64,000 nucleotides of DNA from Acidimicrobiia bacterium (GCA_026002935.1 BPGH01000001.1:1909965-1973964); one strand, 5' to 3'; numbered from the stretch's first letter, positions 7,742 through 16,849 are shown. Numbers and translations are program-made. Notes: a model not told the origin generated them from the sequence alone.

Positions 7742-9148
7742 TCAGGGGGTCACGATGAAGGTCGTGACCATGTAGCGCATGCCCGACTCGGTCTCGGCGT
7801 GGGTGAGGATGTGGCAGTGGTACGCCCAGATGCCGGGCGTCGGCTGCCCGTTGGCGTCGACCGGCCCGAGGTGGCGGGCCTCCGGCTTCACGAGCACCGA
7901 GTAGCGCTCGCCGGGCGCGACGTTGAGGGTGTCGACCCAGTACGGCTGGGCGAGCGGGACGCCGTCCTTCGCGACGACGAGCTGGGGGACGCCGTGCAGG
8001 TGCATCGGGTGCACCTGCAGGCCCTCGTTGTGGTAGTGGATGGCGACGGTCTCGCCGACCTTCGCCATGACCGGCGCCGTGGCGGGGAACGACTTGCCGT
8101 TCAGCGACAGCCCGATGGCGCCCGCGTCGTTCAGCACCATCGGCACCTCCTGGGTGACCGGCCCCATGCCGAAGCCGTCGGGCACCGGCACGTCGCCGAC
8201 CTGGAAGACGCCGAGCAGGCCGTCGGGGACCTGGTGTTCCGCGTGGTGGTGCGAGTGGTACATGCCCTGCTGGGGCTTGTCCGCGACGAACTCGTACACG
8301 AAGGTCTCGCCCGGCTTCACCGGGTCCTGGGTGACGAAGGGCACGCCGTCCATCGCCATCGGGGTCTCGATCCCGTGGAAGTGGATCGCCGACGACTGCG
8401 GCAGCTCGTTGTGGAACACGACCCGCACCCGGTCGCCGACGGCGACCTTGATCCACGGCCCGGGGACCTGCCCGTTGTAGGCCCAGGCCCGCACCTTCTT
8501 CCCGGGCTCGACCTCCCAGTCGATGGTCGACGCCGTCAGCTCGAACTCCTTGGTGCCGTCGGGCAGCACCCGGGGTTCGAGCGGCTGGTTCCCGACGCCT
8601 TCGGTGTTGGCGCCCTCGGTGAGCTGCGCGACGTACGCGTCGACGGGCTGCTTCTGCGTCTCGTCCGCGGCGTCGTTCTGCTCGCGCAGGAGGGCCTCCT
8701 GCGCGACGTGGGCGTCGTGCGCCGAGTCACCCGCCGCGGCCCCGGATCCGCCGACCGTGAGGGTGCCGACCATGCCGGCCTCCCGGTGGCCGGCGATCGC
8801 GCAGTACACGGTGTAGGCGCCCGCGTCGAGGTCCCCGAGATCGAGGACCTCGGAGTCGCCCGGGTCCAGGTCGGCCGTGCGCACCTCGGTGTCCTCGACC
8901 ACGAGGTTGTGCACGCTGGTGCCGCCGTTGGTGACGGCGAGCGTGCCCCCGGCGGGCGCGTCGATCGACGCCGGCTCGACGAAGAACTCCCCGAGCCGTA
9001 CGGGCACCGCACCCGCGGGCGCACCCCCACCGCCCTCGGCGCGCGCGGCGACGATCAGCGCCGCCACCGAGAAGCACAACGCCACCAGCGTGAAGACGGC
9101 GACGCCCGTCCCCACCACCTCACGGTCCCGACGGTCGAGCACCGGCAC
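7742..9148 (-). CDS. Membrane-anchored cupredoxin-multicopper oxidase fusion
   Basis: A 468-residue protein. Residues about 13-35 are a transmembrane anchor. Residues about 45-132 form a separate plastocyanin-like domain with complete type-1 copper ligands His80, Cys116, His121 and Met126. From about 190 follows a two-domain multicopper oxidase / copper nitrite reductase-like core with A-I-H-F-H-G, Y-H-S-H-H-H, H-P-M-H-L-H-G and a final Y-H-C-H-I-L-T-H-A-E-x-E-S-G-M set of copper ligands. It probably oxidises a small reductant or Cu(I) outside the membrane; nitrite reduction is possible. GTG 9148 is preceded by AGAGGAG. The fused N-terminal cupredoxin could pass electrons to the core. Confidence 0.88.
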   Translation of the reverse strand: MPVLDRRDREVVGTGVAVFTLVALCFSVAALIVAARAEGGGGAPAGAVPVRLGEFFVEPASIDAPAGGTLAVTNGGTSVHNLVVEDTEVRTADLDPGDSEVLDLGDLDAGAYTVYCAIAGHREAGMVGTLTVGGSGAAAGDSAHDAHVAQEALLREQNDAADETQKQPVDAYVAQLTEGANTEGVGNQPLEPRVLPDGTKEFELTASTIDWEVEPGKKVRAWAYNGQVPGPWIKVAVGDRVRVVFHNELPQSSAIHFHGIETPMAMDGVPFVTQDPVKPGETFVYEFVADKPQQGMYHSHHHAEHQVPDGLLGVFQVGDVPVPDGFGMGPVTQEVPMVLNDAGAIGLSLNGKSFPATAPVMAKVGETVAIHYHNEGLQVHPMHLHGVPQLVVAKDGVPLAQPYWVDTLNVAPGERYSVLVKPEARHLGPVDANGQPTPGIWAYHCHILTHAETESGMRYMVTTFIVTP

Positions 9149-9282
9149 GCGCGCACTCCTCTCGTGGTCCGGATCGTCCCCGGCCGGCGGGGCCCCGCCC
9201 ATCGAAGAGGGGCGGGCACGCCGCGGGCAGGGCCGGAGGTCCCGCCGCGCGGGGGCCTTCCACCCCGGTCGGCGCGGCGCGG

Positions 9283-9316
9283 GCGCCGACCCGCCGCCGG
9301 CGCCGACCCGCCGCCG
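9283..9316. repeat. 17-bp perfect tandem duplication
   Basis: The unit GCGCCGACCCGCCGCCG occurs twice without a gap in the 197-base divergent region between the multicopper oxidase and the quinone oxidoreductase genes. No function is evident. Otherwise that region holds only the -10 box at 9332-9337. Confidence 0.8.
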
Positions 9317-9331
9317 GTGCGCGACGACCCG

Positions 9332-9337
9332 TAACCT
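9332..9337 (+). promoter_or_regulatory. Leaderless -10 box (TAACCT) for the quinone oxidoreductase
   Basis: TAACCT lies 8 bases before GTG 9346. Confidence 0.5.
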
Positions 9338-9345
9338 CCGCCGCC

Positions 9346-10344
9346 GTGCGTGCGTTGCGGGTCCACGAGCTGGGCGAGCCGGCCGACGTGCTGGTGCCGG
9401 AGGACGTGCCGGTCCCCGAGCCGCGGCCCGGCCAGGTGCGGGTGCGCGTCGCGGCCGCGTCGTGCAACTTCCCCGACGTCCTGATGTGCCGCGGCGGCTA
9501 CCAGGTGAAGCCGCCGCTCCCGTTCACGCCCGGCGCGGAGGTCGCCGGCTTCGTCGACGCGCTCGGCCCGGGCGTCGAGGGCCTCGAGGTCGGCCAGCGG
9601 GTGCTCGCGGTCCCCGTGGCGGGCCTCGGCGGCTTCGCGCAGTACACGTGCGCGCCCGCGTCGGCCACCTTCCCGATCCCGGACGCGATGGGCTTCGCGG
9701 CCGCGTCGGCGCTGCACGTCACCTACCAGACCGGCCACCTGGCGCTGCACCGCCGGGCGCGGCTCGCGGCGGGCGAGACGTTGCTCGTGCACGCGGGCGC
9801 GGGCGGGGTCGGGAGCGCGGCGATCCAGCTCGGCCTCGCGGCCGGCGCGCGCGTCGTCGCGACCGCGGGCGGCCCCGACAAGGTCGAGGTGTGCCGGCGG
9901 CTGGGCTGCGAGGCCGTGATCGACTACCGCACGGAGGACTTCGTCGAGGTCGTGAAGGAGCTGACGGGCGGGCGCGGCGCCGACGTGATCTACGACCCCG
10001 TGGGCGGCGACGTCTTCGACCGCTCGCGCCGGTGCGTCGCGTTCGAGGGGCGCATCCTCGTCATCGGCTTCACCGGCGGGCGGTTCGCCGACGCGCCCAC
10101 GAACCACGTGTTGATCAAGAACTACTCGGTCGTGGGGCTCCACTGGGCCCTGTACGACCGGTACCGCCCCGACCTCGTCCGGCGCACGCACGACGAGCTC
10201 GTCCGCCTGCACGGCGAGGGGCTGATCGACCCGCTGATCTCCCGGACCGTCACCCTGGAGCAGGTGCCGGCGGCGCTGCAGGAGCTGGCCGGACGCGGGA
10301 CGTGGGGCAAGGTCGTCGCGCAGCTGCCGGGCGCCGGGGCCTGA
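9346..10344 (+). CDS. NADPH:quinone oxidoreductase-like zinc-independent MDR protein
   Basis: A 332-residue medium-chain dehydrogenase/reductase. It has the GroES-like N-terminal half with P-G-A-E-V-A-G and the nucleotide-binding loop H-A-G-A-G-G-V-G-S-A-A-I-Q at about residues 147-159. The zinc ligands of alcohol dehydrogenases are missing, which places it with quinone oxidoreductases and enoyl reductases. It probably uses NADPH to reduce quinones or alpha,beta-unsaturated carbonyls. A leaderless start is suggested by TAACCT 8 bases upstream. Confidence 0.9.
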   Translation: MRALRVHELGEPADVLVPEDVPVPEPRPGQVRVRVAAASCNFPDVLMCRGGYQVKPPLPFTPGAEVAGFVDALGPGVEGLEVGQRVLAVPVAGLGGFAQYTCAPASATFPIPDAMGFAAASALHVTYQTGHLALHRRARLAAGETLLVHAGAGGVGSAAIQLGLAAGARVVATAGGPDKVEVCRRLGCEAVIDYRTEDFVEVVKELTGGRGADVIYDPVGGDVFDRSRRCVAFEGRILVIGFTGGRFADAPTNHVLIKNYSVVGLHWALYDRYRPDLVRRTHDELVRLHGEGLIDPLISRTVTLEQVPAALQELAGRGTWGKVVAQLPGAGA

Positions 10345-10360
10345 GCGGCCACCCGGTCCG

Positions 10361-10380
10361 GCCCGCGGCCGGCCGCGGGC
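10361..10380. terminator. 20-bp perfect palindrome between convergent genes (bidirectional terminator candidate)
   Basis: GCCCGCGGCCGGCCGCGGGC reads the same on both strands and directly abuts the stop codon of the dienelactone hydrolase gene. It can form a strong 8-10 bp GC stem. Its place between two convergent stops suggests a two-way terminator, though there is no T-tract. Confidence 0.55.
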
Positions 10381-11193
10381 TCACGCCTCGCGCGGGGCGG
10401 GGCCGGCGAGGAGGCGGGCGCGCAGGAAGTCGAGCACGCGCTCGAGCGCCTCGCGGGTCGGGTGGCCGGGCTCGTCGACGAGGTCCTCGGTCAGCACCGA
10501 GTGCGCGAGGCGGCGGATGCCGTGCGGGTTGCCGGGCGGGTTGTCGATCTCGATCGCGACGAGCCGGTCGCCGAGCGCCTCGCGCAGCGCGGCGAACCGC
10601 TCGCCCGGTACCGCCCGGTCGTGGGTGAACCGCAACGCCATGCAGCGCAGGTCGGGGCGCGCGCGGATCCTCGCGAGGTCCTCGGGCGACACGCCGGGCG
10701 ACCGGCGCCGCCGCGCGCCGACCGCGAAGGGCAGCGAGGGCTGGCTGCACACGGGTGCGACCATGGTGTCGTCCACGGCCATCGCGAGCGCGAAGCCGCC
10801 GCTGAAGCACATGCCGATCGCACCGGCACCCGGCCCGCCGCACCTCGCGGCGAGGTCGCGCGCGAGCGCCCGCAGCCACTCGACGACGGGGGACGTGCGG
10901 TCCGCGGCCCAGGTCGCGAACTCCGCCGACACGCACACCGCGGCGAGCGAGCGGGCGACGTAGGGGCCCGAGGGCGCGCGGCCCGGCTCGCCGGCGAGCT
11001 GCGGCATCGCCACCGTGAAGCCGGCGTCGACGACGCGCCGGGCGAGCGCGGCGACCTTGGGCGTGATCCCGGGCAGCTCGTGGATCAGCACCACCCCCGG
11101 TCCGGATCCGCCGCGGTACACGTCCCGGGTGACGCCGGCGTGGGTGAAGCGCGCCCGCTCGAAGTCCGCGAGTGTGCCGGGGGACTCGGTCAC
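10381..11193 (-). CDS. Dienelactone hydrolase family protein
   Basis: A 270-residue alpha/beta hydrolase. The nucleophile is Cys129 in G-M-C-F-S-G-G, the Cys-type elbow typical of dienelactone hydrolases, and a late N-P-H-G-I supplies a likely catalytic His. The family hydrolyses lactones such as those of aromatic ring-cleavage pathways, but many members act on other esters. It starts at GTG 11193, only 14 bases after the stop of the DUF885 gene on the same strand, so the two probably form an operon. Confidence 0.85.
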   Translation of the reverse strand: MTESPGTLADFERARFTHAGVTRDVYRGGSGPGVVLIHELPGITPKVAALARRVVDAGFTVAMPQLAGEPGRAPSGPYVARSLAAVCVSAEFATWAADRTSPVVEWLRALARDLAARCGGPGAGAIGMCFSGGFALAMAVDDTMVAPVCSQPSLPFAVGARRRRSPGVSPEDLARIRARPDLRCMALRFTHDRAVPGERFAALREALGDRLVAIEIDNPPGNPHGIRRLAHSVLTEDLVDEPGHPTREALERVLDFLRARLLAGPAPREA

Positions 11194-11207
11194 GGCGCCA
11201 GTCTCGC

Positions 11208-12857
11208 TCAGAACCGGGCCAGCTCGTCGCGCAGCGGCCCGAGGCCCATCCCGCCCAGCGCGAGGGCGTACGAGTGCCAGGCCTTCAGGTCGAACGCGGC
11301 GCCGTGGCGGGCGCGTGCCTCGTCCCGGCACGCGAGCCAGACCCGCTCGCCGACCTTGTAGCTGATCGCCTGCCCGGGCCAGCCGAGGTAGCGGTCGACC
11401 TCGCTGCGCATGAACGCCTCGGGGAACCGGCTGCGCTCCACCACGAACGGCAGGGCGAGCTGCGGCGTCCAGCGCGCGCCGTCGTGGTCGCGGCTCGGCA
11501 GCTCCAGGTGCATGCCGATGTCGACGATCACCCGCACCGCGCGCATCGCCTGGGCGGCGAGCATGCCCATCTCCCACGCCGGGTCGTCGAGGTAGCCGAG
11601 CTCGGCCATGAGCCGCTCCGCGTACAACGCCCAACCCTCGCCGTGGCCGGAGACGAACCCGAACGCGCGCTGGTAGCGGGAGAGGCGGTCGGCGAGGTAC
11701 TTCGTCTGGCCGACCTGGAGGTGATGGCCCGGGACCGCCTCGTGGTAGCAGATCGACACCTCCCGCCAGAGGGGGAAGCGGGTCCTGCCCAGCGTCGGGT
11801 ACCAGGTGCGGCCGGGCCGGCCGAAGTCCTCGCTCGGTGGCGTGTAGTACATCGCCGCCGCGCCGCCCGGCGGCGCGATCATCGCCTCGCATCGCCGCAG
11901 CGGCGGCGGGATGTCGAAGTGGGTGCCGTCGAGCGCGGCGATCGTGTCGTCGATGAGCTGCTGGTTCCACGCGAGGAACGCGTCCGCGCCCTCGATCGAC
12001 CGGTTCGGGTCGGCCTCGAGGTGCTCGACGACGGCGGGGAGCGGCTCGCCGGGGAGGATGCGCTCGGCGACCGATCGCATCGCGGCCTCGATCCGGTCGA
12101 GCTCATGCCAGCCCCAGTCGTAGGTCTCGTCCAGGTCGAGCTCGATGCCGTTGAAGGCCCGCGCGAACAGTGCGTAGCGGTCGCGCCCCACCGGGTCGCG
12201 CTCGTCGGCGGCCGGCGCGTACTCGTCGCGCAGGAAGGCCGCGAGCCGGCCGTACGCCTCGGTCGCGGACTCCGCGGCCCGGGCGAGCGCGTCGTCGCCG
12301 GGCCGGCGCGCGGCGAGCTCGCGGAAGTACGGCTGCGGGCCCGACCACGCCTCGCACTGTTGCGCGCACGCGAGGGCCTGGCGGCGCGCGGCGACGACGC
12401 CGCGCGCCATCCCCTCGCGCAGCGCCGCCACGAACCCCTCCACCGCCTCGGGCACCCGCGCCATGCGGGCGCGCACCGTCTCCCAGTCCTGCGGGGTCTC
12501 GTGGGACATGAGGTCGAAGCACTGGCGGATCGACTGCACCGGGCTGCCGATGACCCGCAGGTCGCGCAGGCGCTCGCCGGCGTCGTGCTGGTCGACCGCC
12601 ACGGCCAGCCGCTCGGTCATGACGCCCGCCGCGACGCGGTCGGCGTCGGTCGGCTTCGGCGCGGCGGCGAGCGCGGCGATCGCGCGGCGGGCGAGCCCGG
12701 CCCGGGCGTCGGCCCCGGCGGGCGAGTAGTCGGTGAGGCGGTCGTCGTGGCCGCGGACCCCGGCCGACGTCGCGGCGATCGGGTCGAGCGCGGCGAACTC
12801 GTCGACGTAGCGGTCCGCGATCGCGAACACCTCGGAGACCTCGGGTCCGTCGGGCAC
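11208..12857 (-). CDS. DUF885 family protein (putative zinc peptidase-like)
   Basis: A 549-residue protein of the DUF885 family. The zinc-peptidase-like motif Y-H-E-A-V-P-G-H-H-L-Q lies at about residue 370; it contains H-E-x-x-x-x-H rather than a strict HExxH. Family members are helical proteins sometimes annotated as carboxypeptidase-like, with little direct biochemistry. There is no signal peptide, so it is probably cytoplasmic. The GTG start at 12857 is divergent from ettA and heads a likely operon with the downstream dienelactone hydrolase. Confidence 0.85.
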   Translation of the reverse strand: MPDGPEVSEVFAIADRYVDEFAALDPIAATSAGVRGHDDRLTDYSPAGADARAGLARRAIAALAAAPKPTDADRVAAGVMTERLAVAVDQHDAGERLRDLRVIGSPVQSIRQCFDLMSHETPQDWETVRARMARVPEAVEGFVAALREGMARGVVAARRQALACAQQCEAWSGPQPYFRELAARRPGDDALARAAESATEAYGRLAAFLRDEYAPAADERDPVGRDRYALFARAFNGIELDLDETYDWGWHELDRIEAAMRSVAERILPGEPLPAVVEHLEADPNRSIEGADAFLAWNQQLIDDTIAALDGTHFDIPPPLRRCEAMIAPPGGAAAMYYTPPSEDFGRPGRTWYPTLGRTRFPLWREVSICYHEAVPGHHLQVGQTKYLADRLSRYQRAFGFVSGHGEGWALYAERLMAELGYLDDPAWEMGMLAAQAMRAVRVIVDIGMHLELPSRDHDGARWTPQLALPFVVERSRFPEAFMRSEVDRYLGWPGQAISYKVGERVWLACRDEARARHGAAFDLKAWHSYALALGGMGLGPLRDELARF

Positions 12858-12883
12858 GGCGCAGCTCCCGGTTCGGCGGCCGA

Positions 12884-12889
12884 TACGGT
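12884..12889 (+). promoter_or_regulatory. Near-leaderless -10 box (TACGGT) for ettA
   Basis: TACGGT lies 9 bases before ATG 12899. Confidence 0.45.
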
Positions 12890-12898
12890 GGGCGCAGT

Positions 12899-14575
12899 AT
12901 GGCGCACCAGTTCATCCTGACGATGCGGGACCTCCGCCGGGTCCACCCGCCCGACAAGGAGGTCCTGCGCGGCATCAACATCTCGATGTTCCCGGGCGCC
13001 AAGATCGGCGTGCTCGGCGCGAACGGCTCGGGGAAGTCGACGCTGTTGCGGATCATCGCCGGTGAGGACGACGGCTACCAGGGCGAGTGCCGGGTCACCC
13101 CGGGGTTCACGGTCGGCTACCTGCCGCAGGAGCCCGCGCTCGACCCGGCCAAGGACGTGCTCGGGAACGTCACCGACGGCGTCGCGCCCACCAAGGCGCT
13201 CCTCGACCGCTTCGAGCAGGTCTGCGCCGCGATGGGCGAGCCGGACGCGGACTTCGACGCACTGCTCGCCGAGCAGGCCGAGCTCCAGGACCGCATCGAC
13301 GCCGTGAACGGCTGGGACCTCGACCGCCAGCTCGAGATCGCCATGGACGCGCTGCGGCTGCCGCCCGCGGAGGCCGACGTCACGAAGCTGAGCGGCGGCG
13401 AGCGCCGCCGGGTCGCCTTGTGCCGCCTGCTGCTGTCGAAGCCCGACCTGCTCCTGCTCGACGAGCCGACCAACCACCTCGACGCCGAGTCCGTCGCGTG
13501 GCTCGAGCGCCACCTGCAGGAGTACCCGGGGACCGTCGTCGCGGTGACCCATGACCGCTACTTCCTCGACAACGTCGCGGGCTGGATCCTCGAGCTCGAC
13601 CGGGGGCGCGGCATCCCCTGGGAGGGCAACTACTCGTCCTGGCTGGCGCAGAAGGAGCAGCGGCTCGCGCAGGAGGAGAAGGCCGACGAGGCGCGCCGGC
13701 GCACCCTCCAGCGCGAGCTCGAGTGGATCCGCATGGCGCCGCGTGCCCGCCAGGCGAAGGGCAAGGCGCGCATCAACGCGTACGAGCAGCTCGTCGCGCA
13801 GGCCGAGGCCGCCGAGCGGCGCGCCGACCGGCTGCAGATCTCGATCCCGCCCGGGCCGCGCCTGGGCGACCTGGTGGTCGAGTGCGACCACCTCCGCAAG
13901 GGGTACGGCGACCGCCTCCTGATCGACGATCTCTCCTTCTCGCTGCCCCGGGGCGGGATCGTCGGCGTCGTCGGGCCCAACGGCGCCGGCAAGACGACGC
14001 TGTTCCGGATGCTCGTCGGCCAGGAGCAGCCCGACGGCGGCGAGCTGAAGGTGGGCCCGACCGTCCGGTTCGCGTACGTCGACCAGTCGCGCGAGTCGCT
14101 CGATTCCGCGAAGACCGTGTACGAGGAGATCACCGGCGGGGTCGACCACGTGAAGGTCGGCGACCGCGAGGTGCACGGGCGTGCCTACGTCGCGGGGTTC
14201 AACTTCAAGGGCTCCGACCAGCAGAAGCGGGTCGGGGACCTGTCCGGCGGCGAGCGCAACCGGCTGCACCTCGCGAAGGCGTTGCTGATGGGCGGCAACG
14301 TCCTGCTGCTCGACGAGCCGACCAACGACCTCGACGTCGACACCCTGCGCGCGCTCGAGGAGGCGCTCCTCGCGTTCCCCGGCTGCGCGGTGGTGATCAG
14401 CCACGACCGGTGGTTCCTCGACCGGATCGCCACCCACGTCCTCGCGTTCGAGGGGGACAGCGAGGTGGTCTGGTTCGAGGGGAACTTCTCCGACTACGAG
14501 AAGGACCGGCGCCGGCGTCTCGGCGCCGAGGCGGACCAGCCGCACCGCATCCGCTACAAGCCGCTCACCCGCTGA
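12899..14575 (+). CDS. ettA: Energy-dependent translational throttle protein EttA (ABC-F ATPase)
   Basis: A 558-residue ABC-F protein with two ATPase domains: Walker A G-A-N-G-S-G-K-S-T at about residue 40, first signature L-S-G-G-E-R-R-R and Walker B L-L-L-L-D-E-P-T-N-H-L-D, then a second Walker A G-P-N-G-A-G-K-T-T and signature L-S-G-G-E-R-N-R. There are no membrane segments. The length and the arm insertion match EttA, which binds the ribosomal E site and gates entry into elongation according to the ATP/ADP ratio. Confidence 0.93.
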   Translation: MAHQFILTMRDLRRVHPPDKEVLRGINISMFPGAKIGVLGANGSGKSTLLRIIAGEDDGYQGECRVTPGFTVGYLPQEPALDPAKDVLGNVTDGVAPTKALLDRFEQVCAAMGEPDADFDALLAEQAELQDRIDAVNGWDLDRQLEIAMDALRLPPAEADVTKLSGGERRRVALCRLLLSKPDLLLLDEPTNHLDAESVAWLERHLQEYPGTVVAVTHDRYFLDNVAGWILELDRGRGIPWEGNYSSWLAQKEQRLAQEEKADEARRRTLQRELEWIRMAPRARQAKGKARINAYEQLVAQAEAAERRADRLQISIPPGPRLGDLVVECDHLRKGYGDRLLIDDLSFSLPRGGIVGVVGPNGAGKTTLFRMLVGQEQPDGGELKVGPTVRFAYVDQSRESLDSAKTVYEEITGGVDHVKVGDREVHGRAYVAGFNFKGSDQQKRVGDLSGGERNRLHLAKALLMGGNVLLLDEPTNDLDVDTLRALEEALLAFPGCAVVISHDRWFLDRIATHVLAFEGDSEVVWFEGNFSDYEKDRRRRLGAEADQPHRIRYKPLTR

Positions 14576-14585
14576 CGACCGGCGC

Positions 14586-15056
14586 TCAGGGCGCGGGGAC
14601 GACCGTGTTGAGGCTCTCGACCGCGAACGGCGCGCCGCAGGGTCCCGGCGCGTCCTCGCCCGCGCGCCCGGTGACCACCACCTCGTCGGACTCGTCGGCG
14701 AGCACGCGCCCGTCGTCGGTCGCGCGCAGCACCGGGCGCCCGTCGGCCTGCGCGAGCTCGTAGCCGGTGAAGGACAGCGCGAGACGGCCGAGGTCGGTCT
14801 CGAGGGTGATGCACGACGAGGCCGCGTCGAGGCGCAGCACGCCCTGCACGGTCGTGGGGCCGTCGGACGTGTCGTTCGGCCCCGGGTCGGACGCGGGGGA
14901 GGGGTTCGGCCCGGGCCCCGACGTGTCCGTCGCCGCGTCGGGGGCGCCGCCGTCGCCGCCGCACCCCCACGCCAGCGCGGCGACGGCGAGCCCGGCGATC
15001 ACGACCCCGGCCCGCGCGGCGCGCGGGCGGCGGGGGGCGGCGGCGACGGCGGGCAC
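14586..15056 (-). CDS. Putative secreted lipoprotein, unknown function
   Basis: A 156-residue protein with a basic N terminus, a hydrophobic stretch (A-G-V-V-I-A-G-L-A-V-A-A-L-A) and a Cys in A-W-G-C-G-G-D. This resembles a lipobox but has Ala rather than Leu at -3. A Pro/Ser/Asp-rich linker (about residues 42-65) leads to a small domain of about 90 residues that I do not recognise. The GTG start at 15056 is divergent from arfB. It is probably exported and membrane-anchored; the role is unknown. Confidence 0.65.
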   Translation of the reverse strand: MPAVAAAPRRPRAARAGVVIAGLAVAALAWGCGGDGGAPDAATDTSGPGPNPSPASDPGPNDTSDGPTTVQGVLRLDAASSCITLETDLGRLALSFTGYELAQADGRPVLRATDDGRVLADESDEVVVTGRAGEDAPGPCGAPFAVESLNTVVPAP

Positions 15057-15062
15057 GGCCCG

Positions 15063-15068
15063 TAGTCT
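15063..15068 (+). promoter_or_regulatory. Leaderless -10 box (TAGTCT) for arfB
   Basis: TAGTCT lies 6 bases before GTG 15075. Confidence 0.5.
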
Positions 15069-15074
15069 GCCGCC

Positions 15075-15491
15075 GTGCAGCACCTGCGCGTGAGCCGGAC
15101 GTGCACGATCCCGCTCTCGGAGCTGCGCTGGCGCGCCTCGGCGCCGGGCGGCCCCGGCGGCCAGCACGCGAACCGCGCCCGCACCCGGGTGGAGGTCCGC
15201 TTCGACGTCGTCGGCTCCCCGTCGCTCGGACCGCGCCAGCGGGCGCGGCTGCTCGAGCGGCTCGGCCCGACGGTCACGGCGGTGGCCTCCGAGCGGCGGT
15301 CGCAGTCGGCGAACCGCGAGCTCGCGCTCGAGCGGCTCCGGCGCCGCCTGGCCTCGGGCCTGCGGATGCAGGCGACGCGGGTCGCGACCGGCCCGTCGCC
15401 CGCGGCCCGGGCGCGGCGCGTCGAGGAGAAGCGCCGCCGCGGGCGGCGCAAGCGGGAACGGGGCCGCGTCGACGCCGACGGCGACGGGTGA
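15075..15491 (+). CDS. arfB: Alternative ribosome-rescue factor ArfB (GGQ peptidyl-tRNA hydrolase)
   Basis: A 138-residue protein with the catalytic G-G-Q at residues 28-30 inside S-A-P-G-G-P-G-G-Q-H-A-N, and a C-terminal tail rich in Arg and Lys (E-K-R-R-R-G-R-R-K-R-E-R). ArfB enters stalled ribosomes with this basic tail in the empty mRNA channel and hydrolyses the peptidyl-tRNA. The length matches ArfB rather than the much longer release factors. Confidence 0.92.
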   Translation: MQHLRVSRTCTIPLSELRWRASAPGGPGGQHANRARTRVEVRFDVVGSPSLGPRQRARLLERLGPTVTAVASERRSQSANRELALERLRRRLASGLRMQATRVATGPSPAARARRVEEKRRRGRRKRERGRVDADGDG

Positions 15492-15501
15492 GCGGCGGCG
15501 G

Positions 15502-16842
15502 TCAGGGGGCCGAGGGCGCCGGTGCGGGCGGGCGGCCGGCGGCCGGGGGGTCCGCGGCACCCGCCGCTCCGGCCGCGGCCGGCGCTGCGAGCGCGCGGGG
15601 CGGGTCCACGGTGAGCACCCACGTGAGGAATCGGTCGACGCCGGCGATCGTGTGCAGCGTCCGGATCGAATTGAAGATCTCGAAGGCGTGCTGCGCGCCC
15701 GACAGCTCGACGTACACGACCGGCCGCGCGGCCACCGCACGCAGGGCGCGCACGAAGGCGCGCGCCTCCGCGATCGGCGCGAGCACGTCCGCCGAACCGT
15801 GCACGACCAGCGCGGGCGGGGCGTCGCGGTGCACCCGGTGCACCGGCGACGCGGCCGCGAACACCTCGGGGGCGTCCTCGTACCTGCGCTTCACCACGTA
15901 GCGCTCGAGGAACCGGCGCATGGGGTCCCGGGGGCCGCGGATCCCGGCGCGGTTCGTCCAGTCGAAGACCGCGTAGAAGGGCACGATCGCACGGACGGTC
16001 GTGTCGACGTGCTCGAAGCCCGGCTGGAAGCGCGGGTCGTTCGCGGTGAGGCCCATGAGGGTCGCGAGGTGCCCGCCCGCCGACCCTCCGGTGACGGCCA
16101 CCCAGCCGGGGTCGCCGCCGTACTCCGCGACGTGCGCGCGGATCCACGCCAGCGCGCGCTTGCAGTCGACGAGGTGGTCGGGCCACGTCGCGCGCGGCGA
16201 GAGCCGGTAGTTGACGGCGACGACGACCCAGCCGCGCGACGCGAGGTGGTTGACGAGCGGGAGCGCCTGCTGGTCCTTGTTGCCGATCACCCACGCGCCG
16301 CCGTGGATCTGCAGCATGACCGGGGCGCCCGGCGGCGCCGCGGGGTGCCGGTACACGTCGAGGCGGTGCCGCCGGGAGCGGCTGCCCTCGACGTAGGTCA
16401 GGTTGCGGACCCGCTGCACGCCGCGCCGGCGCATCCACAGCGGGAGCAGCACGCGGTGCCACTCGAAGCGGCGGACCGGCGGCGCGAGGCGCGCGTCGAC
16501 GGCGGCGGCCCACCCGTCGCCGAGCGCCTCGTCGAGCGCCGCGGCGAAGGCGCGGTCGGTCGCGCGCGCCCCCCGCACGACGGCGACGAGTCCCGCCCAC
16601 GACGCGATGCAGATCCCGAGCGCCAGCCAGCCGGGCCAGGCCTCGAGCGCACCGGCGCGCACGAACAGCACCGTCGCCGCGACCTGCCAGGCGAGGTGGA
16701 TCACGGCGAGCTCGGTGGTCAGCCACGCCGTGAAGAAGCTGATGCCGAGCAGGAACGGCGGGCGCTGGGGCGGCCGGAGGCCGACGAGCGTCCAGGCCGC
16801 GCCCCACGACGCGACGGCGAGGAACCACCACGAGGCGTCCAC
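15502..16842 (-). CDS. Membrane-associated alpha/beta hydrolase (hormone-sensitive-lipase type)
   Basis: A 446-residue protein. The first 110 or so residues contain three or four hydrophobic segments, so it is probably membrane anchored. The hydrolase domain has the oxyanion motif H-G-G-A-W, the nucleophile elbow G-G-S-A-G-G, an Asp in H-G-S-A-D-V-L-A-P and a His in G-A-Q-H-A-F-E, a full catalytic triad. It probably hydrolyses a short or medium lipid ester. An Ala/Pro-rich tail ends the protein. GTG 16842 is favoured over GTG 16851 because TACCGT (16850-16855) lies 7 bases before it. Confidence 0.87.
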   Translation of the reverse strand: MDASWWFLAVASWGAAWTLVGLRPPQRPPFLLGISFFTAWLTTELAVIHLAWQVAATVLFVRAGALEAWPGWLALGICIASWAGLVAVVRGARATDRAFAAALDEALGDGWAAAVDARLAPPVRRFEWHRVLLPLWMRRRGVQRVRNLTYVEGSRSRRHRLDVYRHPAAPPGAPVMLQIHGGAWVIGNKDQQALPLVNHLASRGWVVVAVNYRLSPRATWPDHLVDCKRALAWIRAHVAEYGGDPGWVAVTGGSAGGHLATLMGLTANDPRFQPGFEHVDTTVRAIVPFYAVFDWTNRAGIRGPRDPMRRFLERYVVKRRYEDAPEVFAAASPVHRVHRDAPPALVVHGSADVLAPIAEARAFVRALRAVAARPVVYVELSGAQHAFEIFNSIRTLHTIAGVDRFLTWVLTVDPPRALAAPAAAGAAGAADPPAAGRPPAPAPSAP

Positions 16843-16849
16843 GGTCCGC

